A DNA stretch of 64,000 bases, from assembly GCF_029263665.1 (NCBI RefSeq), contig NZ_JAJUFQ010000011.1, positions 1 through 64,000 of the forward strand. The letters run 5' to 3'. Shown piece by piece: positions 36,004 through 44,686 of the stretch. The translations under genes were made by a program, and so were the position numbers. Source of the stretch: Halomonas sp. Lineage in GTDB: Bacteria > Pseudomonadota > Gammaproteobacteria > Pseudomonadales > Halomonadaceae. Positions within the stretch are counted from its first letter, which is position 1, and every line of letters begins with the position of its first letter. Below the pieces are notes generated by a model, which was not told where the DNA came from, did no database searches, and saw only the letters and a list, made by a program, of their open reading frames with translations.

Positions 36004-36537
36004 TCAATGGGCCGAAACACGCCTGTCGATGTCGTTCTCCTGGATGGTGTGGGCTGTTTGACGCCGTTCAGAGAGATCGGCCAGTGATTGCATCAACACA
36101 AGGAAAGATGCCGCGAGCAATCCGATGTCCTTCAACAGGAACTGCCCTGGAACCACGCTGATCGCTGGAAAGCCCAACTGAGCTTCGAATACTCCTGGCG
36201 TAGATGCCATGAAGCTAAGGGTCGTGATAAACAGGCCGCAGGACAACAGCCCTCCCAGTGCTGACAGCTTCGGTGAGATCAACCGGCCAGCAATCAATAG
36301 TGCAATGGAGATTTCCACGACACCGAGAAAGTTGGAAAATCCTCTGACGGAAAACAGCCCGTACATCCAGGATAGCAATGGGCTGTTCGACACGAGAGGT
36401 ACCAGGCCCTGAGCCTCGTAGTCGGTGAATTTCATGCCACCGAACCAGAGATAGATCACGGTCAGTGCAGCAAAGAGGCTATAAACAGCGAGCTTGTGGA
36501 ATGTCTGACTGGTCTGGGCAATATGACTCTGTGACAT
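36004..36537 (-). CDS. DUF417/RclC-like inner membrane protein
   Basis: 177 residues with four predicted helices. The segments IYLWFGGMKFTDYEAQGLVPLVSNSPLLSW, GFSNFLGVVEISIALLI and VPGQFLLKDIGLLAASFLVL align with the DUF417 family that includes E. coli RclC/YkgB, part of a reactive-chlorine resistance operon. No rclA or rclR homologue is beside it. The 209-bp gap to the TRAP permease gene (36538-36746) shows nothing I can assign. Confidence 0.85.
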   Translation of the reverse strand: MSQSHIAQTSQTFHKLAVYSLFAALTVIYLWFGGMKFTDYEAQGLVPLVSNSPLLSWMYGLFSVRGFSNFLGVVEISIALLIAGRLISPKLSALGGLLSCGLFITTLSFMASTPGVFEAQLGFPAISVVPGQFLLKDIGLLAASFLVLMQSLADLSERRQTAHTIQENDIDRRVSAH

Positions 36538-36746
36538 GAGAACCGTCCCTAATCTTGGATACGCAGGACACCTGCCTCACTGGAGGGATCGCTGCTGGAA
36601 TACCATGGCTCGACCGCCTTCATCAGGTGATCGATGGCTCTCTGTCGTACCGTGGTAATGGACCTTACAACTTGTGCCCAGGCTGGCACAGACTCGCGAC
36701 CATAGTCTGCCATTGGTGCAAAGCCTTTTCCTTCTCCTGACTTGAT

Positions 36747-38825
36747 TCACGTTCCCTTGCTCTTTCGCGGCATCGCCACCTGACGCAACGTCACGGCCCC
36801 CAATATTCCTATTCCCATCAGGGTAGAGGTCATATGGGGAGCAATCAGCAGAAATGCCGCTATCGCGAGCACCACTCGCTCCATCGCATACAAAGGACCG
36901 CGCAACCAGTTGGTGATGGCAGCAGACAAGGACAGGATGCCCAGCATCGCGCCACCGGCGGCGAGCAAGAATGCCTGAACCGTGAACTCGGGTGTCACGA
37001 TCAGCAAGGCAGGCGAGAATACGAAGACAAAAGGTACCAGGGCCTTGCCCATGCTGAGACGGAAGGCGGTATTGCCCGCCTTGAAGGCATTGGCCCCGAT
37101 AATACTCGATGCAGCATAGGCAGCCAGTGCCACCGGTGGCGTCACATCCGCCAGCACTCCGTAGTAGAACACGAAGAAATGCGCGACCAGCGGTTGTACG
37201 CCCAGCAGACCCAATATCGGTGCTGCCACGGCCACCATGATGATGTAATTGGCTGTCGTCGGAATGCCGCAGCCCATCAGAATGCAGACGACGGCTGTCA
37301 GCATGAGTGTGAACAGCAAGGTGAGCGTCGGTATTCCCATCACCTCGAAGGGAAGCACGGTGAGCAGATCATGCACGGCTGATGCCCAGCCACTGGCCAG
37401 GCCAGTGACCATATAAGCAATCTTGAAACCCACGCCGGTAAGCGTCACTACGCCAATGATGATGCCCACCAGCGCTGCCGCCGCCGTAATCGGCAAGGAC
37501 TGCCTCGCGCCTTGAATGAACCCTTCCCAGACACCGATGGCCGCCACCTTCAAGCCAGCCATGACGCCATGCGCCTGAACCGACTGGATGACCAGCACAC
37601 CCATACAGGCCGCGATGCCCCAGAACGCCGCCAGGAAGGGGGTTCGCCCGCGCATCAGCATCACCATCAGCAGAATCAATGGAATGATCGATAGCCAGCC
37701 CTTTCGAATCACCTGCCAGGCATTGGGCAATTCTTCCTTGGTCAATCCTCTCAGCCCGAGGCGGCGAGCCTCCAGATGCACCTGCAGCAAGACACCGAAG
37801 AAATGCATGAACGCAGGAACGATAGCCGCCAGCAGGATGGTGGTCAGTGGCATGCCGAGATACTCGATCATCAAGAACGCCACTGCACCCATCACTGGGG
37901 GAGTAATCTGCCCCCCGGTGGACGACGCTGCCTCTACTGCAGCGGCAAAGTGGCGTGGATAGCCAATCCGGGCCATGGCTGGGATCGTCAGGGCACCTGT
38001 CGTCACCGTATTGGCTATCGAGGAGCCGGAAATGGACCCCAGCAAGGCAGATGACACAACGGAGACCTTGGCCGGCCCACCAGCAAAGCGCCCGGTCACG
38101 GCTGACGCCACATCGATGAACAGCTGACCCAGCCCGACGCGGGTTGCCATGACACCGAACAGAACAAAGTGGAAGACATAAGTCGAAATGACGCCCAGTG
38201 CGGTACCGTAGATGCCCTGAGACGTCAGGTATAGATGATTGACAAGGTCCGGCCAGTCCGCCCCGGGATGCACGAAAATGCCCGGAAACGACCGCCCGAA
38301 ATAGGCATAGCACATGAACAGGATGGCAATGACGGGCAATGGCCAGCCCATGGAGCGGCGCACGGCTTCCAGCAACACCAGAATGAGAATGGTGCCCATC
38401 ACAATGTCGATGGGTAAAGGATTGCCGACCCGGAAAGCCAGCTGGTCATAGATCCATGGCACATACAATGACGTGACGGCCGCCGCAATAGCCAACACCC
38501 AATCCAGCAGGGGCAGGCCCATGGGCGCCCACCAGCCTGGTCGCGTCTCGCGTCTGCTGAAAGCGGAAAAGCAGAAAAAGACCAGTGCCAAGGTCACCGC
38601 CATATGCAGTCCACGGTGAAAAGTTGTCCGTGGAATGCCGAAACCAGCGGTATAGAAGTGGTAACACGCCAGCAGGAACAACACACTGCTGGTAAAGATA
38701 GTGAGTGCCCTGCCAAGCTTGCGAAAGCGCTGCTCTGGATCGAACCGGGCTTCCAGCTCCTGTGGCTGCACTTGCTTCAATCCACTGACATCCGCCTTCT
38801 TGTCGTTATCATCTGGCGCCTGCAT
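36747..38825 (-). CDS. TRAP transporter fused permease (4TM-12TM)
   Basis: 692-residue membrane protein fusing the small DctQ-like and large DctM-like TRAP subunits, the form that works with TAXI-type receptors. Conserved stretches are GGPAKVSVVSSALLGSISGSSIANTVTTGALTIP and EAASSTGGQITPPVMGA, plus MGCGIPTTANY and FFVFYYGVLADVTPPVALAA. The start at 38825 was chosen for its GAGG site; the longer frame begins with TTG at 38852 inside a hairpin. The TAXI receptor gene lies 135 bp upstream on the same strand. Confidence 0.93.
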   Translation of the reverse strand: MQAPDDNDKKADVSGLKQVQPQELEARFDPEQRFRKLGRALTIFTSSVLFLLACYHFYTAGFGIPRTTFHRGLHMAVTLALVFFCFSAFSRRETRPGWWAPMGLPLLDWVLAIAAAVTSLYVPWIYDQLAFRVGNPLPIDIVMGTILILVLLEAVRRSMGWPLPVIAILFMCYAYFGRSFPGIFVHPGADWPDLVNHLYLTSQGIYGTALGVISTYVFHFVLFGVMATRVGLGQLFIDVASAVTGRFAGGPAKVSVVSSALLGSISGSSIANTVTTGALTIPAMARIGYPRHFAAAVEAASSTGGQITPPVMGAVAFLMIEYLGMPLTTILLAAIVPAFMHFFGVLLQVHLEARRLGLRGLTKEELPNAWQVIRKGWLSIIPLILLMVMLMRGRTPFLAAFWGIAACMGVLVIQSVQAHGVMAGLKVAAIGVWEGFIQGARQSLPITAAAALVGIIIGVVTLTGVGFKIAYMVTGLASGWASAVHDLLTVLPFEVMGIPTLTLLFTLMLTAVVCILMGCGIPTTANYIIMVAVAAPILGLLGVQPLVAHFFVFYYGVLADVTPPVALAAYAASSIIGANAFKAGNTAFRLSMGKALVPFVFVFSPALLIVTPEFTVQAFLLAAGGAMLGILSLSAAITNWLRGPLYAMERVVLAIAAFLLIAPHMTSTLMGIGILGAVTLRQVAMPRKSKGT

Positions 38826-38847
38826 CTTGTGCCTCGTCAGTTGCTGA

Positions 38848-38873
38848 GGCAAGGCGCCGGACGGCGCCTTGCC
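38848..38873. promoter_or_regulatory. Intercistronic hairpin between TAXI receptor and TRAP permease genes
   Basis: A 12-bp perfect stem (38848-38859 with 38862-38873) 23 bp upstream of the permease start and downstream of the receptor gene. Such hairpins commonly lower expression of the membrane subunit relative to the binding protein by partial termination or mRNA protection. Confidence 0.6.
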
Positions 38874-38903
38874 TTGCTGCTCGTCTCGAATACGTGACTT
38901 AAA

Positions 38904-38922
38904 GGAAGCACTGCATCAATCA
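38904..38922. repeat. Possible relic of a family-2 element end
   Basis: GGAAGCACTGCATCAAT matches the family-2 terminal sequence GGAAACACTGCATAAAT at 15 of 17 bases, in the receptor-permease spacer. No partner end is visible nearby, so it is either a solo end or chance. Confidence 0.4.
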
Positions 38923-38960
38923 GCCCTTCCCATGCACGACATTCCAGTGAGCAATGCCTG

Positions 38961-39983
38961 TCACTGCAGGACACCAGCCTCCTTGTAGAATTTCTCGGCA
39001 CCTGGATGGAAGGGAATACCGACGCCAGAGGTGGCTGAGTCCAACTGGATCAGTTTGCCCTTGGCATGTCCCGCATCAAGCAAGGCACGAGTATTGTCGT
39101 TCCATAGCGCCTGGGTAATGTTGTAGACCAGTTCCTCAGGCAGGTCTGCACTGGTCACCCACTGCGCACCCACGGAAAGGGTTGCCACATCAGCATCCTG
39201 GCCTTCATAGGTACCTGCAGGCACGTTATCTGCCGTAAAGAAGCTGTATTGCTCCAGGATGCCATCGGCACCTTCCCCGCTTATCGGGATCAGCCTCACA
39301 TCATGCTGGCTGGCCAGCTCCGCAATGGCACCGGCAGGATAACCGCCAACAAAAAAGAAGGCGTCCATGGCACCATCGCGCATCCGATCTGCCGCCTGAT
39401 CAGGCTTGAGAAATTCAGCATCAATGTCCTTTTCGCCGAGTCCGAAACCCTCCAGCACAATCCGTGCATCTACCAAGGTGCCCGAACCAGGCTCATCCAG
39501 TGACACACGCTTGCCCTTCAGGTCTTCCACACTCTCGATTCCTGATTCTGCACTGACCACCAGATGCAGGCTTTCGGGATATAGATTGGCAATCATGCGC
39601 AGTTTGTCCGCCGCCGGCTTGCCCTCCCATATCCCGGTACCGGTCTGCGCCCAGGTCACCACATCGGCCTGGGCAAAGCCGCTTTCCAGAGTGCCACCCA
39701 TGATGGCGTTGATATTGCCGACCGAACCATTCGAGGCAACTGCCGTGGCCACCAGGCCAGGCACGCCACAGGAGCCACCTTCTTCACAACTCCGGGAACC
39801 CGGAGGGTTGGAGATAGCATTCGCGATCAGGCCACCTATCGGATAATAGGTACCGGCCGTACCACCGGTACCGATACGGAAAAAGGCCATGTCCTGAGCA
39901 CTGGCACTGCTTATCGACAGTCCTATTGTCAGAACAAGGCCTAGCAGCATTTTGATGTATTGAAATTTGATGTGTTTAAACAT
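38961..39983 (-). CDS. TAXI-family TRAP transporter substrate-binding protein
   Basis: 340-residue periplasmic receptor. A signal peptide of about 29 residues ends SASA|QD. The TAXI signature FRIGTGGTAGTYYPIGG follows directly. Further family stretches are DLKGKRVSLDEPGSGT and AMDAFFFVGGYPAGAI. It delivers substrate (typically a dicarboxylate or glutamate-like acid, unproven here) to the fused TRAP permease encoded downstream. A cysteine pair in CEEGGSC (about 64-70) may form a disulphide. Confidence 0.94.
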   Translation of the reverse strand: MFKHIKFQYIKMLLGLVLTIGLSISSASAQDMAFFRIGTGGTAGTYYPIGGLIANAISNPPGSRSCEEGGSCGVPGLVATAVASNGSVGNINAIMGGTLESGFAQADVVTWAQTGTGIWEGKPAADKLRMIANLYPESLHLVVSAESGIESVEDLKGKRVSLDEPGSGTLVDARIVLEGFGLGEKDIDAEFLKPDQAADRMRDGAMDAFFFVGGYPAGAIAELASQHDVRLIPISGEGADGILEQYSFFTADNVPAGTYEGQDADVATLSVGAQWVTSADLPEELVYNITQALWNDNTRALLDAGHAKGKLIQLDSATSGVGIPFHPGAEKFYKEAGVLQ

Positions 39984-40290
39984 GGTAGGTATGCCCTCTT
40001 GTTGTAGTAATACGGCACAATAGCCGTCAGCACTTTCATGCTAGGCCAGCTATCCCCACCTTGCGCGAGGACAATGACCCACCGAACCAAAAAGCTGACG
40101 GCAGGCTACCGATCACTTCACTTTCGAACAGCTTGTGTCCTGGCACACCTCCCCCAGCGCCAGCAGCTACCAGCAACGGTATAAAGCCCTCCTCCTCGGG
40201 GTGAGAACTGCGGCCCCGGGAGCAGTTGCAGGAATCCTGAGGGCCTCGCAGCTCCTTGGCACCCGACGATGCCACCAGTCGATAGCGTGT
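39984..40290. other. Gene-free 307-bp spacer
   Basis: Between the TAXI receptor start and the 3' end of the EamA gene, both minus strand. It should contain the promoter for the receptor-permease operon near 39985-40080. I see no ORF with coding character, no hairpin with a T tract and no recognised binding site. Confidence 0.5.
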
Positions 40291-41295
40291 CTATCTGCTG
40301 CACAGCCGCCCCAGCCAGCCACTTCCAATGAGCATGCCAAGCGTGATCAGCAATGCCGCCAGCCCTAGCCACAGGGTGGCCTGGGCATAGCCCGTCACGA
40401 CCAGGACCAGGGTCGAAAGCAAGGGGGTGAAATAGGACAGCAGCCCCAGCAGGCGCAGATCACCACGCTTGACGCCGATATCCCAGGTAAAGAAGGCACT
40501 CCCTACCGGCCCGAGCCCAAGCCCAATGACACCCAGCCATGCAATGCCTTCAGGCCAGCGAGTAGTCTCGAAGGCCAGATGACACACTCCTGCTAGCACT
40601 GCGGTGGCCAGACAGAAGCCACCCACCGCAGCGGTAGGCACATGGCTCGTCGCCCGGGACAACACGGAATAGCCACTCCATAGAAAGGCGCAGGCAAAAG
40701 CTGCCAGATACCCTAATGTGCTGCCACCCGCATCCACGTCTCCACCGATCAGCAATGCTGCCCCACAGAATCCCAGCAGGCTCCCCACCACATGAATGGC
40801 GCGCAGGCGCTCACCCGGCAACAACGCCACGAACAGCACGATCAGCAAAGGCCATAGGTAGCTGATCAGCCCCGCATTGGCAGGCGGCGCATTCTGCTGG
40901 GCAACGAAATACAGTGCGTGGTAGCCGAACAAGCCCACCACACCCAACAGCCAGATACGTGGCGGCTGGCGCATGGCAGCAAACAGCGACTCCCCGCGGA
41001 CGCCTAGATAGGCGGCAAAGCAGATGAACGCAATGGCGAAGGCAAGCGAAGTCAGTAGAAACGGCGGCACCGGCCCCGCCAACTGGGTCAATGCCGCGAG
41101 CAATGCCCAGTTGAGTACCGTGGAGGCGCCGATCAAGGTGGCGCGGCGTTGGGCGCCTGAAGCTTGAGTGGCGCGGCGTTGGGCGCCTGAAGCTTGAGTG
41201 GCGCGGTGTCGGGCGCCTTGAGCTTGGGCACTGCGGTGCTGGATACCGCGGTCTGCATGCTGGCTGACATCACCTTCGGTTGAAGTAGATGACAT
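40291..41295 (-). CDS. EamA/DMT-superfamily exporter, YddG-like
   Basis: 334 residues, ten predicted helices in two EamA halves (about 55-185 and 190-330). Motifs include NAGLISYLWPLLIVLF and LLGLLSYFTPLLSTLVLV, as in YddG-type amino acid exporters. The first ~50 residues are a hydrophilic extension made of 10-residue repeats (QASGAQRRAT) encoded by a 30-bp tandem array; it precedes the first helix and is not part of the fold. The start at 41295 follows AGGGGA. It is last in a LysR-AraC-EamA gene string. Confidence 0.85.
   Translation of the reverse strand: MSSTSTEGDVSQHADRGIQHRSAQAQGARHRATQASGAQRRATQASGAQRRATLIGASTVLNWALLAALTQLAGPVPPFLLTSLAFAIAFICFAAYLGVRGESLFAAMRQPPRIWLLGVVGLFGYHALYFVAQQNAPPANAGLISYLWPLLIVLFVALLPGERLRAIHVVGSLLGFCGAALLIGGDVDAGGSTLGYLAAFACAFLWSGYSVLSRATSHVPTAAVGGFCLATAVLAGVCHLAFETTRWPEGIAWLGVIGLGLGPVGSAFFTWDIGVKRGDLRLLGLLSYFTPLLSTLVLVVTGYAQATLWLGLAALLITLGMLIGSGWLGRLCSR
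41141..41250. repeat. 30-bp in-frame tandem array in the EamA gene
   Basis: Two identical 30-bp units (41141-41170, 41171-41200), a diverged third (41201-41230) and a partial fourth. They encode repeated QASGAQRRAT decapeptides in the N-terminal tail. Confidence 0.95.
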
Positions 41296-41375
41296 CTCGG
41301 GTTCCCCTGTCACGAACGTTTACCCGAGTGTGCTCTAGTAAGCGCGACCAGACTTGTCGAATCCTGACCTGTCTC

Positions 41376-42155
41376 TCATTTCTGTCGTCGAGCGCGCCAC
41401 TGGCGCGGCGAACAGCCGTATTGCTGACGAAATGAACGAGAGAAATGGGCACTGTCATGAAAGCCGCAAGCCAGCGCAATGTCGGTCAGGGATGCCAGCG
41501 AGTCCTGCATGCGCTGCCGGGCCAGAGCCAAGCGCTCCCGCATCAGCCAGGTATAAGGCGCTACCCCAGTCAATGTACGAAACTGGCGCGCAAATACCGC
41601 TTCCGCCAGATGGCACATGGCCGCCATCTCTGCCACTTTCCAGGGATAAGCCAGATCCGCGCGTAACGCTGGCAACAGTCGCAACAGACGCAGACGTGGT
41701 GGTGCGCTCCCTTTGCTCCCAGATACGCCCAGGTAACGGTCCACTGCGCTCAGCCAACCCACCAGTGTCTCATTGCTGGGTACATCGCGGGTGGCAGATG
41801 CGCTATGGGCCGTATGCCGTGACAGCCTCGATGCCTCCTTCACAAGCGCAGGAGGCAGACGCCATCCGCTACCGACGGATGATGTGAACAGCCTCTCCAG
41901 AGCCAGTTCCTGGCACCAGGCCTGAGGCAGATCCAGCACCAGGATATCGTTGTCGCCAGGGGCCAGATAATGGTGCATGGCACCACTGGCAACCGGGGCC
42001 ACGACACCAGACCCGACACGCACGGCTCGCCCATCCACTTCCAGTTCCACGACGCCACTGACACCCAACAGCAGCTGGTGAAACTCATGGCGATCACTCA
42101 GCACGTGATCGGGGTAGGATCTTGTTTCAATGACCGGACAGGCTAGATGGCTCAT
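41376..42155 (-). CDS. AraC-family regulator with cupin domain
   Basis: 259 residues. N-terminal cupin-like sensor domain (HEFHQLLLGVSGVVELEVDGRAVRV at about 23-47, then GAMHHYLAPGDNDILVLDL) and a C-terminal AraC DNA-binding domain (about 165-255, VAEMAAMCHLAEAVFARQFRTLTGVAPYTWLMRERLALARQRM). It starts 11 bp after the LysR gene and is 80 bp ahead of the EamA exporter, which it probably controls. Confidence 0.88.
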   Translation of the reverse strand: MSHLACPVIETRSYPDHVLSDRHEFHQLLLGVSGVVELEVDGRAVRVGSGVVAPVASGAMHHYLAPGDNDILVLDLPQAWCQELALERLFTSSVGSGWRLPPALVKEASRLSRHTAHSASATRDVPSNETLVGWLSAVDRYLGVSGSKGSAPPRLRLLRLLPALRADLAYPWKVAEMAAMCHLAEAVFARQFRTLTGVAPYTWLMRERLALARQRMQDSLASLTDIALACGFHDSAHFSRSFRQQYGCSPRQWRARRQK

Positions 42156-42166
42156 TGGCCGAAACC

Positions 42167-43072
42167 TCAGACTTCCACATGCGGGGCCAATAGTTCAGAC
42201 AACCACTCGGCAAAAGCATCAATGCGCGAGGTGCGATGGCGTCGATTGGGATACACCAGCGACACCGGCATACTGGCAGCTTGCCAGGCGGGCAGCACTT
42301 CGACCAGACGGCCCTGTTGCAGCGCCTCAGAAACATCATAGCGCGGCACCTGGATGATCCCCAACCCTGCCAGACAGCAGGCAATATAGGTCTCGGCGTT
42401 ATTCACCAAGACCCTGCTGGACAGTACGATCTCACGTTGTTGGTCCTGCACGGCAATGTCGAAGGCTTGCTCCCGACCACTGTCTGGCGAGCCATATCCC
42501 ACCATATGATGTCCTGTTCGTAGATCTTCCGGCTGCTCAGGACAACCATGGCGGGCAAGATAGTCAGGGCTGGCACAGTTGACCATGGCAACTCGCCCCA
42601 GCGAACGCACCACCAGGCTAGAGTCGCTCAGCTCTCCGAAGCGCAACGCACAATCGATGCCTTCCGCCACCAGGTCAATGTGTCGGTCGGAGCTCCCCAG
42701 CACCACATCGAGGCGTGGATGGCGCTGCAACCATTGCGGCAATGCCGGAGCAATCAGGCGGCGTGCAACACGGCTGGGAACATCCACCGAAAGCCGCCCT
42801 GCCACTGCTTCCCGCCGCTCCTGGAACAATGCTTCCAGGCCCTCGATATCCGCCACCAGCGCCTGAGCCCGGGGCAACAGTATCTGACCATCCTGGGTCA
42901 GTCGCACCTGCCGGGTAGTGCGGTGCAACAGGCGTGCACCCAAGGCACTTTCCAACCGTTGGATCGCCAAGGATACCGTGGCCCTGGGCCAGTCGAGGAC
43001 ATCGGCCGCACGCGTAAAGCTGCCCATTTCTGCCACACGCAGAAAAGCCCGCAGCTGTTCAGTTCGGTCCAT
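42167..43072 (-). CDS. LysR-family regulator
   Basis: 301 residues. Winged helix at 1-62 (RTEQLRAFLRVAEMGSFTRAADVLDWPRATVSLAIQRLE) and a substrate-binding-protein-like sensor domain with DIDLVAEGIDCALRFGEL-type sequence (here HIDLVAEGIDCALRFGEL). This is the CrgA/DmlR/PA14-type LysR branch. AGAGGGG precedes ATG 43072. It is in tandem with the AraC gene, unlike the usual divergent LysR arrangement. Confidence 0.9.
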   Translation of the reverse strand: MDRTEQLRAFLRVAEMGSFTRAADVLDWPRATVSLAIQRLESALGARLLHRTTRQVRLTQDGQILLPRAQALVADIEGLEALFQERREAVAGRLSVDVPSRVARRLIAPALPQWLQRHPRLDVVLGSSDRHIDLVAEGIDCALRFGELSDSSLVVRSLGRVAMVNCASPDYLARHGCPEQPEDLRTGHHMVGYGSPDSGREQAFDIAVQDQQREIVLSSRVLVNNAETYIACCLAGLGIIQVPRYDVSEALQQGRLVEVLPAWQAASMPVSLVYPNRRHRTSRIDAFAEWLSELLAPHVEV

Positions 43073-43102
43073 CACGCCCCTCTCACCGGTCTTGAGTCCT
43101 CT

Positions 43103-43342
43103 TCAACCTTTTACCCGCCACCATCCCAACCCCACCGGAATGCCATACACAAAGGCATGCACCAGCAGTTCTTCTCCCAGCGCATAACCATGCGACAGAC
43201 CAAGATTCAGGTTCCAGCCACAGACCCCCAGCCACACCAGGCTGAAGATCCACATGGCGGACCGTCGCTTGGCGCCGGTATAGCGCCACAGCAGCAATGC
43301 CAAGAGGATAATGCCCATGGCAATGATCAACAGGCTTCTCAT
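43103..43342 (-). CDS. Small two-helix membrane protein
   Basis: 79 residues with two or three hydrophobic stretches (about 3-19 and 30-50, then 60-75), and a basic loop (GAKRRSA) between. I do not recognise a family. AGGGG lies 5 nt before the ATG. It is 30 bp upstream of the LysR gene on the same strand and may be in its operon. Confidence 0.65.
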   Translation of the reverse strand: MRSLLIIAMGIILLALLLWRYTGAKRRSAMWIFSLVWLGVCGWNLNLGLSHGYALGEELLVHAFVYGIPVGLGWWRVKG

Positions 43343-43454
43343 GATGCCCCTCGTTCCGATTCCCTGGCAGGCGGCGCCCGCATAGCATCATCATAGCCAG
43401 CATTGGCCATAACGTACTGACAGGAAACGAATGGACAGTGAAAGGAAGGGAACA

Positions 43455-43502
43455 ACAGCGGTATCTACAACGACATCTACAGCACCAACGACACCGGGAG
43501 CT
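43455..43502. repeat. 12-bp degenerate tandem repeat
   Basis: Four units beginning ACA (43455, 43467, 43479, 43491), in the 223-bp spacer between the SDR gene and the small membrane protein gene. Degenerate; no coding use. Confidence 0.5.
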
Positions 43503-43565
43503 ACAGGCTCCCCGGTGCCATGTGCCATCCATGATGCTCGTGGGATGGCGCAGTGATGACCTGGC

Positions 43566-44369
43566 TTACTTGGTGGTGTAACCACCGTTGAGCAGCAACG
43601 TCTGTCCCGTCATCCACCAACCATCGGTCACCAGATGACGCAATAACGGCACCACATCCTCGATATCCGTCAGGCCGGTCTTGCTGAAAGGAGACAATGC
43701 GGCAGCCGTCTTGTGGTAAGCCACGGCATCTTCACCTTCCTGACCATAGAAGAATGGCGTATCCATGGGCCCCGGCCCTACTGCCGTCACGGAGATACCA
43801 CGCTCGCCGAACTCCTTGGCGGCAGCGCGGGTGAAATGCTCCACTGGCGCCTTGGCACCGGCATAGGTGGAGTAGAACGGTGTGAAAGCCCCCAGCAACG
43901 ATGTCACCAACGTGACGATCCGTCCGTGGTCCTCCAGCACTCGGCCTGCTTCCTTGAGAAAGAAGAAGGCGCTCTTGGCGTTGATGGCGAACATGGTGTC
44001 ATACTCGTCTTCGCTGATCTCCAGCATTGGCTTCTTGAGCACCATCCCCACCGTGTTGATCGCGACATCCACCTTGCCAAAGCGGGCCTTGACCGCATCA
44101 AACAGCTCAGCGACTGCCTGGGCTCGAGTCAGATCCCCTTGAAATAGTTCACACTCTGCGCCCAATTCCTGCACCGCGGCCTGAGTTTCTTCCGCCGCAG
44201 CTCGCGAGGCATCACTGTTGTAATGCACGGCCACCGCTTTAGCGCCATGATTGGCCAGGTCTCTGGCCAGCAGCCCTCCCAGGTTCTTGGCCCCACCAGC
44301 AATGAGTACCACCTTGCCGTTGAGAGAGTGGCCGTTGAGAGAGTGGTCGTTGATAGAATGGTCGCGCAT
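43566..44369 (-). CDS. Short-chain dehydrogenase/reductase
   Basis: 267-residue SDR. The nucleotide-binding glycine motif reads GGAKNLGG (about 19-26), the NAG-type motif NTVG, and the catalytic YAGAK (about 168-172) follows a Ser in VTSLLGAF. Probably NAD(P)H-dependent reduction of a carbonyl; substrate unknown. The first 18 residues contain HSINDHSLNGHSLNG from a 15-bp tandem repeat. The start at 44369 was chosen because GGAG lies 9 nt upstream; 44378 and 44393 are alternatives. Confidence 0.88.
   Translation of the reverse strand: MRDHSINDHSLNGHSLNGKVVLIAGGAKNLGGLLARDLANHGAKAVAVHYNSDASRAAAEETQAAVQELGAECELFQGDLTRAQAVAELFDAVKARFGKVDVAINTVGMVLKKPMLEISEDEYDTMFAINAKSAFFFLKEAGRVLEDHGRIVTLVTSLLGAFTPFYSTYAGAKAPVEHFTRAAAKEFGERGISVTAVGPGPMDTPFFYGQEGEDAVAYHKTAAALSPFSKTGLTDIEDVVPLLRHLVTDGWWMTGQTLLLNGGYTTK
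44317..44361. repeat. 15-bp in-frame tandem repeat at the SDR N-terminus
   Basis: Units at 44317-44331 and 44332-44346 are identical; the third (44347-44361) differs at three positions. They encode N/D-H-S-L/I-N-type pentapeptides directly before the Rossmann fold. Confidence 0.92.
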
Positions 44370-44466
44370 AGGAAACATCTCCACACAATGCATGTTTAGT
44401 GTTGTCTAGGCTAGTTCGCGACGTGCGGCGGATCATTCAGCTTTGCTGTCAACACTATCCATGTAT

Positions 44467-44579
44467 TGCCAACAATGTATTACCAACACCGTTTTACCGA
44501 CAAGGTCTTACCAACAAGCTCTTATCAGCAAGCTCTTTATCAGTAATCTCTTATCAATAAGGCCTTATCAACGACGGCG
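44467..44579. repeat. 14-bp degenerate tandem array
   Basis: Eight successive units near the consensus TAYCAACAAGSTCT (one is 15 bp), filling most of the 317-bp gap between the SDR start (44369) and the PQQ-dehydrogenase terminator. No ORF. It is the longest degenerate array in the window. Confidence 0.8.
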
Positions 44580-44611
44580 CTTTTCCTCTCCTTCACATGT
44601 GTGATCGGCAT

Positions 44612-44644
44612 AAAAAAGACGCCTTCGACAAGCGAAGACGCCTT
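44612..44644 (-). terminator. Intrinsic terminator of the PQQ-dehydrogenase gene
   Basis: Read on the minus strand, 44644-44633 pairs with 44627-44616: a 12-bp stem with two G-U pairs and a 5-nt loop, followed by a run of six U. This is a canonical rho-independent terminator 42 bp past the stop codon. Confidence 0.85.
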
Positions 44645-44686
44645 TTATCAGCAGAAGAAACGGTGATCGTCTATCTTGCCCTGAAT

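Noticed and set aside
36555-36740. 61-codon plus-strand open frame in the DUF417-TRAP spacer
   Set aside because: No ribosome binding site, no recognisable features; more likely chance.
43083-43532. 149-codon minus-strand open frame covering the small membrane protein
   Set aside because: It is in a different frame from the 79-residue membrane protein, which has a good ribosome binding site and hydrophobic helices.
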